From contig JABRWF010000007.1 of assembly GCA_018343915.1 (NCBI GenBank), positions 1,736,001 through 1,800,000 on the forward strand: a stretch of DNA of 64,000 nt. Reading direction: 5' to 3'. The stretch comes from Agroathelia rolfsii (Eukaryota; Basidiomycota; Agaricomycetes; Amylocorticiales; Amylocorticiaceae). Shown piece by piece: positions 49,049-61,158 of this stretch (its first letter is position 1; each line of letters begins with the position of its first letter). A program made the position numbers and the translations under genes. A model generated the notes under the pieces. That model was not told the DNA's origin and did no database searches. It saw nothing but the letters and a program-made list of their open reading frames with translations.

Positions 49049-49526
49049 GTAGAACACATGTGACACTGGCATATACCATAAATAATGCACTTCTAGTATA
49101 TTTAATTGGTATAATCTAGAGTGTCTATACTTTATATGAACGACCGAGTCCTTGCCGCTGATACACGCCATGTGATTCCTACGAATTGTCATTCTTGCTT
49201 ACGGACTCTGATGTAAAGCCTACGAGTCGGAGACTTGGCAATCATAACCACTCAACCAAACGACTATTTCCGTTACATTACCAATGCTTTGTTGGTTGCC
49301 AATGCGTAGTCTGAAATGTGCCGACGAGACGTATCATCCCCGAACCCACATCTATCCGCGCCGTACCCACATTCTCCGACTGGCATACCTAGAGCCTGTG
49401 CGACCTACCCAGTTACTGAAAATGCACTCACCGAGAAAATGGATGAAATTCATATAAAAGGAGGTCGTGGAGCTGCACTGGTCCCCATCAACCTACTTTT
49501 ACTCCCCAAGTACAAAAAGAATCATT
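49049..49526. other. Intergenic region, no gene seen
   Basis: It holds the 3' flank of the PAP2 gene and the promoter of the aldo/keto reductase. A 108-codon open frame overlapping the reductase start is a shadow. Confidence 0.55.
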
Positions 49527-51107
49527 ATGTCTTCTACTATAATTCGCACAACCACAGTTGGTGGAACTGCGTCTGGCATCAAGGTTGCCAAAATTGGAGT
49601 AAGTTGACGCCCTTCTGTGAGGTATCTTTACATACACGTTAGCTGATCTATTTTACCATTTTATTTTAGCATGGTTTGATGACGATGACGTGAGATATCT
49701 ACCCATCGTTTGATTCTATGTACTGACTTCTTCGTGGCGACTTGTTTACAGATGCGCTGGGCCTCGCCCCGATGAAGAGACATTTGCCTCTATGAAGGCC
49801 AGCATAGATGCTGTCCCGGATGGCGTGAAGATGATTTTCAACGCCGGTTCGCTTCAATCTTCCAAATGAGTTTACATATTCCGAGACTGACCAACAAACC
49901 TGCACAGGCGAATTCTACGGCTATCGTAAGATACCACATAAATCTCTGTTGTGGAGTATACTCAAAGACAAACTCGGTACCCAGAACGCGATCTAGGCAA
50001 CTTGGAACTTGTCGCTCGTTTCTTCGAAAAATACCCAGCCGACAGGGAGAAAGTCCTCTTATCTGTTAAGGGAGGTGTCGATCTGAAACTTCTTCAGCCT
50101 GACAGCTCGTAGGTTTAGTAGTGGTATTCTACCTACACGCATAAAGCTGATATTACCTATTTTCAGTCCTGAAAACCTTCAAAAGAGCGTGGGGACCATC
50201 AACGGTACTCTCCGGGGCATGAAGCACCTGGATCTTTTTGAGTGTGCTCGTGTCGATCCCAAACGTCCTGTCGAAGAGACGGTCAAGGATCTCGCCAAGA
50301 TGGTCGAAGAGGGTAAATTCTCCCACATTGGACTCTCGGAATGTAGGGCTGAGACTTTGAGACGTGCTCATGCGGTATGTATCCTCTCCTTTCCAAATCT
50401 TGGGGTCCCGTGCACCGTGCTGATCATATTTCGACAGGTCCATCCGATTGCTATGGTCGAGATCGAAGTTTCACCTTGGTCCTATGAGGAAGAAACTAAG
50501 AAAGGTATACCAATCTTGCTATATCGTGTCATGATAATCAACTTATGTCGCCTTCCCAGTTATCGCCGCTGCGAAGGAGCTTGGTGTCATTGTATTGGCC
50601 TATTCACCTTTGGGCAGAGGATTCTTGACTGGTCAGGTTAAGCAAGTGAAAGATATAGCTGAAGACGACTGGCGCAAGCATCTGACCCGTTTCCAAAATG
50701 ATGTATGCTCTTATTTTTTACTCGCTCAATGCTTCTTGTTTACATTTCGAGTTGCAGGAAATCATCAAGCACAACTATCAGCTAGTTGAGAAACTCACTG
50801 CTATCGCCACTAGGAAGGGCATTACCCCGGGGCAGTTGTCTCTTGCGTGGGTTTCTTCCCTCGGGGAGCATGTCATTCCTCTTCCAGGCTCCTCGTAAGT
50901 GACATTTTTCACTGGCAGGAGTATCACGGACATCAACTGATTTCTTGGGATTACAGGAAAGCTAGCCGGACGCTAGAAAATATCCAAGGCGCTGAGATTG
51001 TGCTGACTCCGGAGGAAGCTGCAGAAATCACCGAAGCCGTAGAGTCTTTCGATGTCAAAGGGGACAGGTACTTTGGTGATGATAAGGCATTACACCTTTG
51101 GGGCTGA
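49527..51107 (+). CDS. Aldo/keto reductase, pyridoxal reductase-like
   Basis: NADPH-dependent reductase with a TIM barrel. [20 protein letters not shown] starts the protein and the next exon reads [20 protein letters not shown]. The active-site Tyr is in MIFNAGEFYG and the Lys in [18 protein letters not shown]. Asn stands in front of AGEFYG where most members have Asp, as in fungal pyridoxal reductases (Plr1). Other barrel strands are [56 protein letters not shown] and [18 protein letters not shown]. The NADPH site is [20 protein letters not shown]. Seven exons; length (about 335 residues) is normal. Reduction of pyridoxal is the best guess. Confidence 0.88.
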
Positions 51108-51693
51108 GAGCATGAAGGCTACATACTCAAAATAATAAGATACTAATATTCGTTACTTAAACCATCAAAGCAAAAATTCAGAATGTAATTTCAGCTCATA
51201 TCCTCTTTACTTGTAAATGCGATCAATAAAGCAACAAGAGTTCGCTGGGAGGAAGCAGCTTTTTTATGAATTTTTTTTGAGAATTTCAAGTACAGCAGTC
51301 AGTACCCGCTTATGTTGACAGCAGAGTAATTATTTTGAGTACCAGTCTCAAATCAACTGTTGGGCTAGTGAGTGTAGTGAACGTAGTCTACTGTAGGTCT
51401 GGGCATGAATGATTCAAGAACTGGAGAGTGGCCGAGATATATCAGTGTGAAATATTATTTCATCGAGCCCTGTTGAAGTTGAATTTATTTTGCGTATTTA
51501 AATTTTGGTATTGTGGTGGTGTTTGAATGTGCTGGACGACAGCGATCAAGCTTAAGTCCTAACTTAGTGCCACAGAGTACAAATAAGCTCAAACAATATC
51601 AGTTTACCGCGCCACAACTGCACAGTTTTGGGACACCACACTGTCCTCATCACACTCGGCATCGTCGACGGCCTCACCCACTAAATAAGCATC
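51108..51693. other. Intergenic region with the eS21 promoter
   Basis: 586 bases without a gene. The last ~150 are probably the promoter and 5' UTR of the ribosomal protein gene. Confidence 0.55.
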
Positions 51694-52122
51694 ATGGAAA
51701 ACGACGCTGTGGGTCATATAGAATCAATTTTTGAAGCATGATCCTAAAAGTCCTCTAGGGCGTTCTTGTCGATCTCTACGTCCCACGCAAATGCTCGGCG
51801 ACTAGTATGTGTCGATTTCAGATCGAAATTTCTGAGCTGTAGCAATGACATTGTCGAATACAGGTCGCCTCATCACCTCCAAGGACCACGCTAGCGTCCA
51901 AATCGCTGTGGCTGATGTTGACGCCAACGGCCGTGCGTTGGGCACCACCACTACCTTTGCCCTTAGCGGACAAGTCCGATCCCAGGGCGAGGCTGATGAT
52001 TCCCTGAACAGATTGGCCACAAAAGCGGGCTGTGAGTTTTTCGTGTTCTGTTATATGTGCATTACTGATAACTATGGCTTGTGAATCTAGTGCTCCGAAA
52101 CGTCTTCTCATACCAAAAGTGA
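51694..52122 (+). CDS. RPS21: 40S ribosomal protein eS21
   Basis: Component of the small ribosomal subunit. Four exons were read: 51694-51708, 51759-51804, 51864-52031 and 52091-52122. They join to 86 residues: MENDAGVLVDLYVPRKCSAT, RLITSKDHASVQIAVADVDA, NGRALGTTTTFALSGQVRSQ, GEADDSLNRLATKAGLLRNV and FSYQK. The start exon is only 15 bases and the last codes for ten residues. Length and sequence fit eS21 along the whole chain. Introns concentrated at the 5' end are normal for fungal ribosomal protein genes. Confidence 0.96.
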
Positions 52123-52765
52123 TTGTTTTTATGATCATTCTCTGGCTTTCTTGTACTTTTTTCTGTCTCTATTCATATATTTGGTGTGAGACTTTCATGA
52201 GCTACGGCTTTTGCTACTGGACAAGATTATCACATGAACAGCGTTTTTATCCAAATAAACCATGATTACGGGCAGCTCTAAGAGATCTGCCGTTATTTAA
52301 GACTTGTTTTCAAATCATTGGAAAATAAGAGAGGAATTGACATGCATGATTGATGGTGAGAATAACCTGGTGCACAACAAATTCCAGGTGATTTGGTCCA
52401 GGACAAATGTTTGATTATTGAGAAAGTGTACATGGACGCATTCCGCTAATGGAAAGAATACTGATGGCAGTGAGCCAACCATGTAAGGAGTTATGTCATA
52501 AGCGGAAGCATATAGTAGCCAGTGCCAGTGGCCGGAGCCAGTTGACTCGAGAGTTCCCTGTGGCCCCCCGCAGCGCAGCTCAGCCCGCCGCAGTCTGCCA
52601 TATATGACCGTTCACAGCGACAGCGATAGATGTGCTTACTCCCCCGATAGTTCCATATCCAGCGAGTCCTCAGTCTCCCTTCTATCTGTACGAATCCTCT
52701 TGAGCGTTTAAATCCCGACTGGAACTCACCATTAGCATCATGATTCCCAGACAGATTCAGGCTCC
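52123..52765. other. Intergenic region, no gene seen
   Basis: It holds the 3' region of eS21 and the promoter of the GYP7-type gene. No repeat or RNA gene recognised. Confidence 0.55.
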
Positions 52766-55700
52766 ATGGTAGAGATTGCCCGCACCCCAAGCCCCGAACA
52801 ACCTGCGGGATCGCTTCCTGAGACATTAGAAGAGGACGGCAAATACAGGCTTATATACAGCAAGTCCAAGGTTTATGTCAACCCAACAGCCTATGCAAGG
52901 GATAACATCCCAGGCTTTGTTACACTCGTAAAACGAGTATGTGTATTGCTGGGCTCTATCATCCCCACTTTCTCAAGACATCACCATAGGAGTCTGTCAA
53001 CCCAGTGTACTTGCTAGCCTGGATTCCGGAAACATTGCTGTCGGAGAGAGGCACAGCAGAGTGGGACAAATTTATCAAAGTTGAAGAGAAGCAGACAGTC
53101 GCAGATGAAGATGAAGGTGGGTGGATATTACTACAATATTTTCAAATTCGGCTAACCAGTCCTTATATCTAGATGCTGTTCTAATCGAACTACCAACACA
53201 AAGACCAGAGTCCTATACGTTCTCTGTTCCCTTGACATCAATCTATTCTCTACTTGTTTATCCACCGTCATTATCATCATGGTGTAAGTGTGGTTACAAT
53301 TCTCCCTCTGTAAGCAGCACATATAACCTCATGCCCAAGATGGATCCATTGGGATCAACCTGATTAATGGCACGACCCTCCCTACTTTATACTTCCATGA
53401 TGACGAGTCACCTTCGTTCAGTTCTCTACCCTCCTCACTGCCGCCGATGCCTTCGACATCCACCGTTTACCCGCCACCTCCACCTCCAGGTGCACCAGCA
53501 CACGGAAGTCCTCCCAACACCTGGGGTGGAGACAGCTTACTAAGCCATCTCCGAAGCTATGCCCACCTCTTACGATCTAATCTCGACTCTTGCTTGTTCC
53601 TGGTTGATCCCTCTCGCGCTGACATCGAAGCACATTCGGCATACCTCTTCGACGATGACGCAGTCGACAACATCCTTGCTCAGACATCCTACGCGCATTC
53701 TCACTCCCCGGTGCCAAACCATCGTCGCCCGCGTCCCTTGTCGTCTGCACCTCAGATAAACACGAATCCTTACTCGGCTCGCGCATCGGTTCTTCATCGT
53801 TCCCTCCATGGGGCTCCTAGTCCCTCTGGCTCGTCCAACTCACAAGCCCGAATGGCCCTACTCCAATCGTTCTCTAACATCACCCGCGCAACGAGACATG
53901 CCGCGCAAAACATCCTGTCGCATCCTCTTGCGAAGCCCATCGTTCCCCATCTTCCGGATCCAGTGAAGAGCCTCGTCAACGCCAACGGGGAATGGGAATG
54001 GGGCAGCTGGGTGGAGAAGGGTGGTATGGGAGAGTTCGAAAGCGCGCGAGTCTATCTCGCCCGTTGGGCACGCGTGGTAGCCGAAGAGGGGGAACGTGCT
54101 CGCGTGCGTGAGGCACAGGCCCTCCCTACGTCGTCTGATGCGCCAGGGGAGACCTCTTCGTTGGGTGTGTTTGAGCTATTGCACTCTACTAGTAATCTAC
54201 CGAAGCCAAAGCCTTCTCGGGATCCTTCACATCCTATCGATCTGAACACGTGGAACAATTGGTTCGCGGAAGATGGAAGACCCAAGATCTCGGAGCAGGA
54301 AATGAAGCGGGAAGTTTTCAGGAGAGGACTGAGCTCTTCAGAGCCTGTGAGGAAGGCAGCTTGGCCATTTGTCTTGGGCGTTTATCGCTGGGACACGACT
54401 ACGGCTGAAAGGGAACAAGAGTGGCAAAAGCAAAGGTATGTATGTAACACCTATTGCAATTCTAGTCCTGTTGATCCTTTGATATTCCCATCCAGAGAAC
54501 AGTATCATGCGCTACGAGCAGAATGGGATGATGTGCCAGAAGTATTCGATCGCCCGGACATATTAGAGGTAAAAGTTTATTTTAAACCTTGCTGCTCTCG
54601 CAATTGACGTTTGACGAACATCCTAGGAGCGACACCGCATAGATGTTGACTGTCGTCGTACGGATCGTACACAACCCCTCTTTTCTACACCCTCACCTAC
54701 GCCGGACAGAACACCCTCTGCATCAAAAACGGACCTTTCTGCCGGAGAGCCCCGTAAACGCCCCGTATCCATATCTCCTAATCAGGTTGACATTGGGGCC
54801 CAATCGCCGTCTAATGAGCATATAGAACGCTTGGCGTCCGTTCTTCTAACTTATCATTTTTATCATAGAGATCTAGGTGCGTTATTCTTGCTCTTCGCAC
54901 CAGCTCTGTTTTTGTGTACTTAATGGCATACAGGATACGTTCAGGGCATGTCAGACTTATGTGCTCCTGTTTATGTTGTCATGGATGCAGACGAGGAGAT
55001 GACCTTCTGGTGTTTTGTGAAAATTATGGATCGCATGGTACAGCTCGGGTCTCTTCTTTCGTCTATTTTACTCTTGACTTTTTTTTCGTAGAAGCAAAAC
55101 TTCCTCAGAGACCAGAGTGGCATGAGAAAACAACTGTCGGCATTACAGCAGCTGATTCATTTAATGGATCCTGAATTGTACCTCCACTTTGGTATGAGTC
55201 ATTATCATATGAAAAGAGTAGCTTGAAGTAACACACCAAGCAGAAAAAGCCGATGCCTTGAATCTGTTCTTCTGTTTCCGGTAAGTGAATTTTACGACCC
55301 AATTCAAAGTAAACCATTATTCTAACTGGGCCGACAAGATGGGTGTTGATCGCATTCAAACGAGAGTTCCCATTCGAGGATGTCCTTCGACTATGGGAGG
55401 TTCTTTGGACGGATTACTATAGCGACGAATTTGTTCTATTTGTTGCTCTTGCCGTACTGGAGTCACATCGGGATGTCATCCTGCGTTATTTGAAAGAGGT
55501 ATTTCGTTCTATTCATCAGACCATCGACTTCTGTCTCTAACCAAACTCATTTTCTACCCAGTTCGATGAGGTCCTGAAGGTCGGTATTCTTGCTTTGCGT
55601 ATCCGCATCCAGATCTTCTGAGCTTAATCCTTTAGTACTGCAACGACCTGAGCATGACAATCGAGCTCGACACCACCCTTGCTCAGGCGGAGGTCCTCTT

Positions 55701-55920
55701 CCTCTCTTTCGCCCAGCTCGTCGCCGACATTGACAGACGCAACGCCGAGGTGGCTTCCGCTGCCAAAAATTCTGGCGCTGGTTCCGGCAACGCTCTCAGA
55801 AACCGTGCAACTGGCAGTAGTGGCGATACTGATTCTGGTACCAGTTCTGGCGGGAATCAGGGCAGTATACCGTTGAGCAGGGAGCTAAGAGACTTACTCA
55901 AAGCCGGAGCAAGGGATTAA
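52766..55920 (+). CDS. GYP7: TBC-domain Rab GTPase-activating protein, Gyp7 type
   Basis: Stimulates GTP hydrolysis on Rab/Ypt proteins; yeast Gyp7 acts on Ypt7 at the vacuole. MVEIARTPSPEQPAGSLPET begins a Gyp7-like N-terminal domain (YSKSKVYVNPTAYARDNIPG, FVTLVKR). A Pro/Ser-rich insert (STVYPPPPPPGAPAHGSP) and a helical segment follow. The TBC domain begins NTWNNWFAEDGRPKISEQEM and KREVFRRGLSSSEPVRKAAW. Both catalytic fingers are intact: arginine in HRIDVDCRRTDRTQPLFSTP and glutamine in RDLGYVQGMSDLCAPVYVVM. The domain closes with FFCFRWVLIAFKREFPFEDV and LRLWEVLWTDYYSDEFVLFV. A Ser/Gly-rich tail ends in LSRELRDLLKAGARD. About nine exons. Compare the fused TBC at 37.4-41.8 kb, in which the glutamine finger is lost. 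Confidence 0.92.
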
Positions 55921-56249
55921 CAAGGTATTTGTGGCTGTAATAGGGATGAGTGCCTTTGATTAGGGTCTGTTGTACTGTATAATGTAATAGTACTGGTATA
56001 TACACGCTGTATGGTATAATTTATCACGTTATTTTCTTTCTTTTTTGAGACGTTGATTACAAGAAACACTGGGCAGGTGATAGATGCAAAAAAGTCACCT
56101 GCAGAAACTTAACCAGGAATAACCGCTGATAGATTACGGTAACAGCTTCTACAAAAAAAACATAGATTCGTGACGTTCGTGATAAAACATTAATAGACAC
56201 CCTAAGGAAGCCCAAAAGGAACTGATGGAATCGACACATCTCAAAGCCC

Positions 56250-57747
56250 CTAATCAAGCTTTCTCCTTGGTCGAGGAATCTGATGCCTCGTCGCGCCAGG
56301 CGGGACAGGTGCAGCAGCAGGGGCCAAAGACTTCATCTGGATATGCTGCCCATCCCCCTGCTCGATGTGCTCGCTGGTGTCGCTGAACGCTCTTGCGCGC
56401 TGGATTGTGCCGTGCTGTGCGCCACCTGCCGTGCCCACGCTGAAGATACGCACGATCCAGTCGTCCAGCCAGATGACGAGGGCAAATACGGGGATGCGGA
56501 TCGGTACGAACGGTGAGGGGTGGCGAAGGGGGGCGGCATTGTCGGATGATTCGTTGTCTCTTTGCGAGGGAACAATATTATAAGGATCGAGGGGCAGAGG
56601 GGAGGCGTGCATAGCCATCATGATGAACTGTTACGTTTGGTGTTAAGTGTGTGGAAAACATAAGAAAATCAAGGGTTTATATCTTACAGAAGGGAACAAA
56701 AGGGCGAAAAGTGCTGCATTCGCAAGACTACTACCCCACATACACAGAGCCGCAGAAGGAAACCCTAACGGAAGGCATGTAAGATCAGTTTTCTCAAGCA
56801 AAAATAAAGGCTTGCTTACCAAATGCTAGGTAATATGCCCATCTTTCTTCCAAATGCCTAACTCGGCGTGCCAAAGAGAAGCCGCGGGCCTCCCAGATAT
56901 ATCTTTTTGGAAAGAAGAAGGGAATGTCTGATTACTACCCCGTCCCAGGGTAGCATATAAGGCTATGACTCACTCAAAGCAGTAGAACCTATGAGCAACA
57001 AATGGAATTAGTTGTTTGAATGTCTATGTTTAGTGTGTTCGTCGGAGCACTTACGCATCAACCCAACAGAGGAAGACAAATCCGAAAAACGATCCAACAT
57101 AGGGCACCATGCTCATGGCAAAAGAGACGGCGACAGATGTGGCTACCATGACAGCACGATAAGCCGACGTCGCCAGTGTATTCAGCATGCCGCTGTAACT
57201 GAACGGACGCTGGTGCGATGCTCGAGACCCGTATTGCAGCGTGAATGTCCGTTTAGCTATCAACGAGCACCATGAACTCTAAAGGAAGATTATTAGCCAC
57301 ACCTATTACTTGCTAGAACAACGATTCCGCATGTTTTATCTTGCTCACGTTGAGATAAAGAGATACGCCAACGACCGGTCCTAGCCATAACACCTTGTAG
57401 AACCAGCCCACGTTCCTGTGGAACCACTTGGGATGATCTTGCACCAACGGCTGCAGCAGCAGATCGAAAGCCCATATCGAGGTCAGAGAGAGACTGTTCA
57501 AGAGCAACGATTTATACACGTGTGCCCTTATTTCTGAATCAGAGTAGACGAGACGGAAGACGGTATCCCACCGACAGGCGTCGAGCAGACCGTGCCATGC
57601 AAAAGACACGTGAGCGAGGAGTGTCTCTGGGAGCGAGAGGAATAGCGGGTACGATGCTCGAGCAGATTGGTATTCGTATGAGATGGGCAGGTTGCGATAC
57701 CGGTCATCGTCTGGGTTGCGTCGAAGCGCAGTGTATTGTGAGGCCAT
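56250..57747 (-). CDS. EI24-domain integral membrane protein
   Basis: A polytopic ER membrane protein of the EI24 (etoposide-induced 2.4) family, which in animals acts in autophagy. The start MASQYTALRRNPDDDRYRNL is the first ATG; the longer frame begins at TTG. TM stretches include SLSLTSIWAFDLLLQPLVQD, VLWLGPVVGVSLYLN, YRAVMVATSVAVSFAMSMVP and GSFFGFVFLCWVDAYYCFE. The core family motif follows: YIWEARGFSLARRVRHLEER then WAYYLAFG. The last TM region is LWGSSLANAALFALLFPSFI. The hydrophilic tail contains VPPGATRHQIPRPRRKLD. Six exons. I infer ER location from the family; no retention signal is seen. Confidence 0.87.
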
Positions 57748-58099
57748 GGTGGAGGTCAAGACTTGTGCATGTACTCATGCGCTGCTGTCCGCATGTACCG
57801 CGGCAATATGTTCTCATGTTTCGTTCTTCAACTTCAACACATAACATCCGTGGACACCGTTATATTTACAAACCCTTTGAAGAATACGTACAGCTCGTGA
57901 TAAATTATTACAGACAATACGCACAAAAAAGAGAATAGAGAATACACTGATAGAGACGAGACAGAGAAAATACAGTAACTATGGGGCGGGCATGATATGG
58001 GATACGCGAGAGTATAGGGGAAAGCATAATGTGAAGAGGCTTATTGCTCATATTTGTGTTTGTGCATGATATGGTAGCGCTTCTAACTCATGACGGCAC
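57748..58099. other. Intergenic region, no gene seen
   Basis: This is the 5' flank of EI24 and the 3' flank of histone H1. Confidence 0.6.
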
Positions 58100-59417
58100 T
58101 TACTTCTTTGCGGCAGCCTGATGATTATTCTGTTAGCTCATCTCATCAAGTGGCCCAAGTCGAATTTCCAACCTTCTTGGACGGCACTTTCTTGGCTGAT
58201 GCCTTTTTCTCAGAAGCAACCTTGGATTTTGCCGCAGGAGCAGAACCTGTAGCTTCCTAATTCGCGATGTTTTATATATATATCAAAACCAAGTTACAGT
58301 AGATAATAAAATCATGGCTTTACCTTCTTAGCAGTCCCACGCTTGGAGGGCGCCTCGGTTTTCTTAGGGACGGCCGTCTTCTTGCCAGCCAAAACTTTCT
58401 TGGGTGCAGCCTTCTTATGAGCGAGAGTCGACTTCGCTGACGGAGCTTTTCTTGCAGCTGCAATCGTACGAGCAGTACCTAACGACTTGCCAGCGGCCGC
58501 AACGGACGTGGCAGTCGTGCGGGGAACTGGAACTTTCTTTACCGTCGCGGATTTAGAAGCAGCCTTTGCTTTGGGCTTGGGCTTTGCTGCGGTCGCTTTC
58601 GAAGACTTGGCGACATGAGCCTTGGGCGTCTTAGCAGCCGTGGGCTTGGGCTTTGCTACAGGCTTATTCTGAAAATATAAGTAAATAGATAAGATCAAAA
58701 TAACAGAATGCTTTCTTTAAATGATTACCTCTTTGCTGGCATCAGCCTTGGCAGCCGACTTCGCAGCGAGCCTTACGCGTCCAGAAGGACCTTTGAAATA
58801 CATAGTAAGATAGCTGAAACTATATTTTGTCATCATTATCAATTACCTTTGGGAAGGAAGAAGATTCCCTTGTCAGCGCCTGATGAGATTGCCTTGGCGA
58901 GTTGGGTAGTCTGAGCAGCGCCAATCTCGACCTTGTACTTCTCCTCGACGTATCTTTAGCGCGGGTAACGTTATTGAGACATTTGCTTAAAACTAAAAGG
59001 CATATATCCGGGACATACTTCTTGATCTGAGGTCGGGAGACACCGGAACGAGACTCCTCAAAATGAGCTTCGATAGCTTCCTAGAATGCGCGCATATGTC
59101 TTGTCAGAAGGTACTCAAAACATTGCCGGGGTCGTGTAGAACATGTAGAAAGTGCAATTCAGTCTGAGCACCAAAACGAGGTCACGAGACGACAGCATGC
59201 CCTGCGCCCTACCCGTTTTGGTATCATCCACATAGGAGCAAAGTGCAACGATGATAATCCAGTTCAAGACACAGAAATGAAATCATAGTAGTCAGATAAA
59301 GGGATACCAGCATACCTTGATCATTTCGATCCAAGGTGGGTGGGTAGCGGGAGTTCTCGCTGGTCTCTTCGCTACTTTAGCCCCTGTAGCGGACGACTTC
59401 TTGGTGGTGGCAGACAT
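58100..59417 (-). CDS. HHO1: Linker histone H1
   Basis: Binds linker DNA and compacts chromatin. The start MSATTKKSSATGAKVAKRPA leads into the winged-helix globular domain: THPPWIEMIKEAIEAHFEES, RSGVSRPQIKKYVEEKYKVE, IGAAQTTQLAKAISSGADKG and IFFLPKGPSGRVRLAA. The C-terminal tail is Lys/Ala/Pro-rich (KPKPTAAKTPKAHVAKSSKA, APKKVLAGKKTAVPKKTEAP) and ends KKVPSKKAAAKK. At least seven exons; the last one is very short (AAAKK). A single globular domain makes it more like animal/basidiomycete H1 than the two-domain yeast Hho1. Confidence 0.95.
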
Positions 59418-60089
59418 CTTTGGGTGGTAGCTGGTATAGTACGATTGTTTAGTAGTGGGTGAGATAGCAGTAGAGTAACCCTTCTCAGAAAGCACAAATA
59501 TGGCCGATAGAGCAGAGGACTGGTCGAGATGATGGGGGATTGAGGCAGAGGTGCACAAGCAGCGGAACTCCAAACGACTTGTTGTAAGGGTTTCAATTCA
59601 ATCTCCGATCTACGTTCAACAAACACGACCGCGTCGCGTCTCCACGTTCCCTCGCAAGAAAGGCATGAAAAGTGGTGTGTTTTTGATGCCGTTGAACTGC
59701 AGTATGTTTAGGTGTTGAAAGCAAGCGAAATCCGTGAAGCTTGACTCAGAAAACACTGCATCGGTTTTGCGCTGAAAATCGGCAGCTCAAACCTTGTTTT
59801 CTGACCAAATGTGCCCCGGAGTATCCTCTCTAACACTGTTTACTACTGCTCCCAACCGATTGAATTTTATTCTCATGTTGTAGGTGCATCTGGTTTGTGC
59901 AAATGCAAGGGATGTTAAGAGCGTCGACGAGGAGGCTGGGTTCCAAATTAGGATGTATGCCACAGATCTGGGCTCCGATCTATAGCAGGACCCCGGAACC
60001 CATAATGAAGCCACACTTCTCATCACCCAATCACACCGCATCTAGACGAAGCTACACGTCACACTAAACATGTCTTACATAATAAGTGA

Positions 60090-60775
60090 CATCTGTGATG
60101 TCCCGTCACGGTCTCCGGCAGTAACTTTGAGACCCGTCTATGTTCAGTGCTAGCGTATACCCAACCCATTTGCAATTACAATCCATCTGGTTTCTCCATA
60201 GTAGTAATAGTTGGTTCATGCAGCAGTGCACAGTACAACCCTGGTTTTTCTCACAATGATCCAGTCAGGAATTGTGAATACACCAATGCTAGTAATCGGC
60301 GCTCAGCTCTACAGTCGAGCGAACCACATGTGCCTTGCACTCAGGCTGGTGCGATCGTGATAGTTCGCAAACCCTGCCGCATTTCTGTGATTTAATCACC
60401 ATATCCATCGCGCTTCATATTATCATAAACTCAGAAACCGACGTTGGCGATCAGTGGCAACGTCACCACGGATATGTAGCATTTGATCTATCCGCCTGAA
60501 ACCGACTTTGAAACCTACCCAAGGATTGATTGATGCCTTATGTGCACATATTGATTACATTTACCCTCATATCACATGACCTCCTGTATAAGAGTCCGAA
60601 CTTGAAGCCACCGAGATAGGTCATTGATATCTTTACTCAGCTTAGCGTATCGGCTTATTCCTCTTCCCTTTACAAATACTTTCCCTTTTAAGCCCCTATT
60701 TTCATTTCTTTCTCTGAGTTCTAGTGTTATTGGTCTGCTTTTTACCGGCTATCATAGCTAGCCCTTATAACGTCA
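60090..60775 (+). mobile_element. Possible relic LTR of a Ty3/Gypsy-type retrotransposon
   Basis: A segment of about 685 bases that opens with TG near 60088-60094 and closes with CA at 60774-60775. A TATA-like TGTATAAGAG lies inside at 60584, followed by a pyrimidine-rich leader. Four bases after the end, TGGCGACTAATGCGG (60780-60794) looks like a primer-binding site: its first seven bases match the complement of the CCA-tailed 3' end of the tRNA-Ser in this window. No gag or pol frame follows and no second LTR is seen. Confidence 0.3.
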
Positions 60776-61028
60776 CTATTGGCGACTAATGCGGTGACTT
60801 AAGGACTGGTCAGTGGTTCATCTACCCACCAGCGAGTAAATGGGCCCAGGGAAGCGATTGTTCATTTTCCTGGCCAATTTCGACTCTAACCAAACTTTTA
60901 ATGCTAGTACCTTTCCTTTTGACATTCTCTACGGCATACCTACTACACGGCAGTCAACTTTGTCTAAAGCCATACGCTTCGGAGGATCTGGCTGTTAAAA
61001 TTAGGGGTGTAATACTATAATATATTAA

Positions 61029-61054
61029 CCTCAGCTGTATAAAGAGAAACAACT
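61029..61054. repeat. 26-base direct repeat, copy 1
   Basis: Identical to 61133-61158. It begins CCTCAGCTGTATAAAG. Confidence 0.9.
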
Positions 61055-61132
61055 CGTATTTTATTCACCTATAATATATTACTACAAGATTATTAGAATA
61101 TATGTGAATATAAGAATGCTAAAGTACTTACA

Positions 61133-61158
61133 CCTCAGCTGTATAAAGAGAAACAACT
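61133..61158. repeat. 26-base direct repeat, copy 2
   Basis: Identical to 61029-61054. Here the copy runs on into GAGG, giving an imperfect palindrome with its own start (CCTCAG..CTGAGG). Confidence 0.9.
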
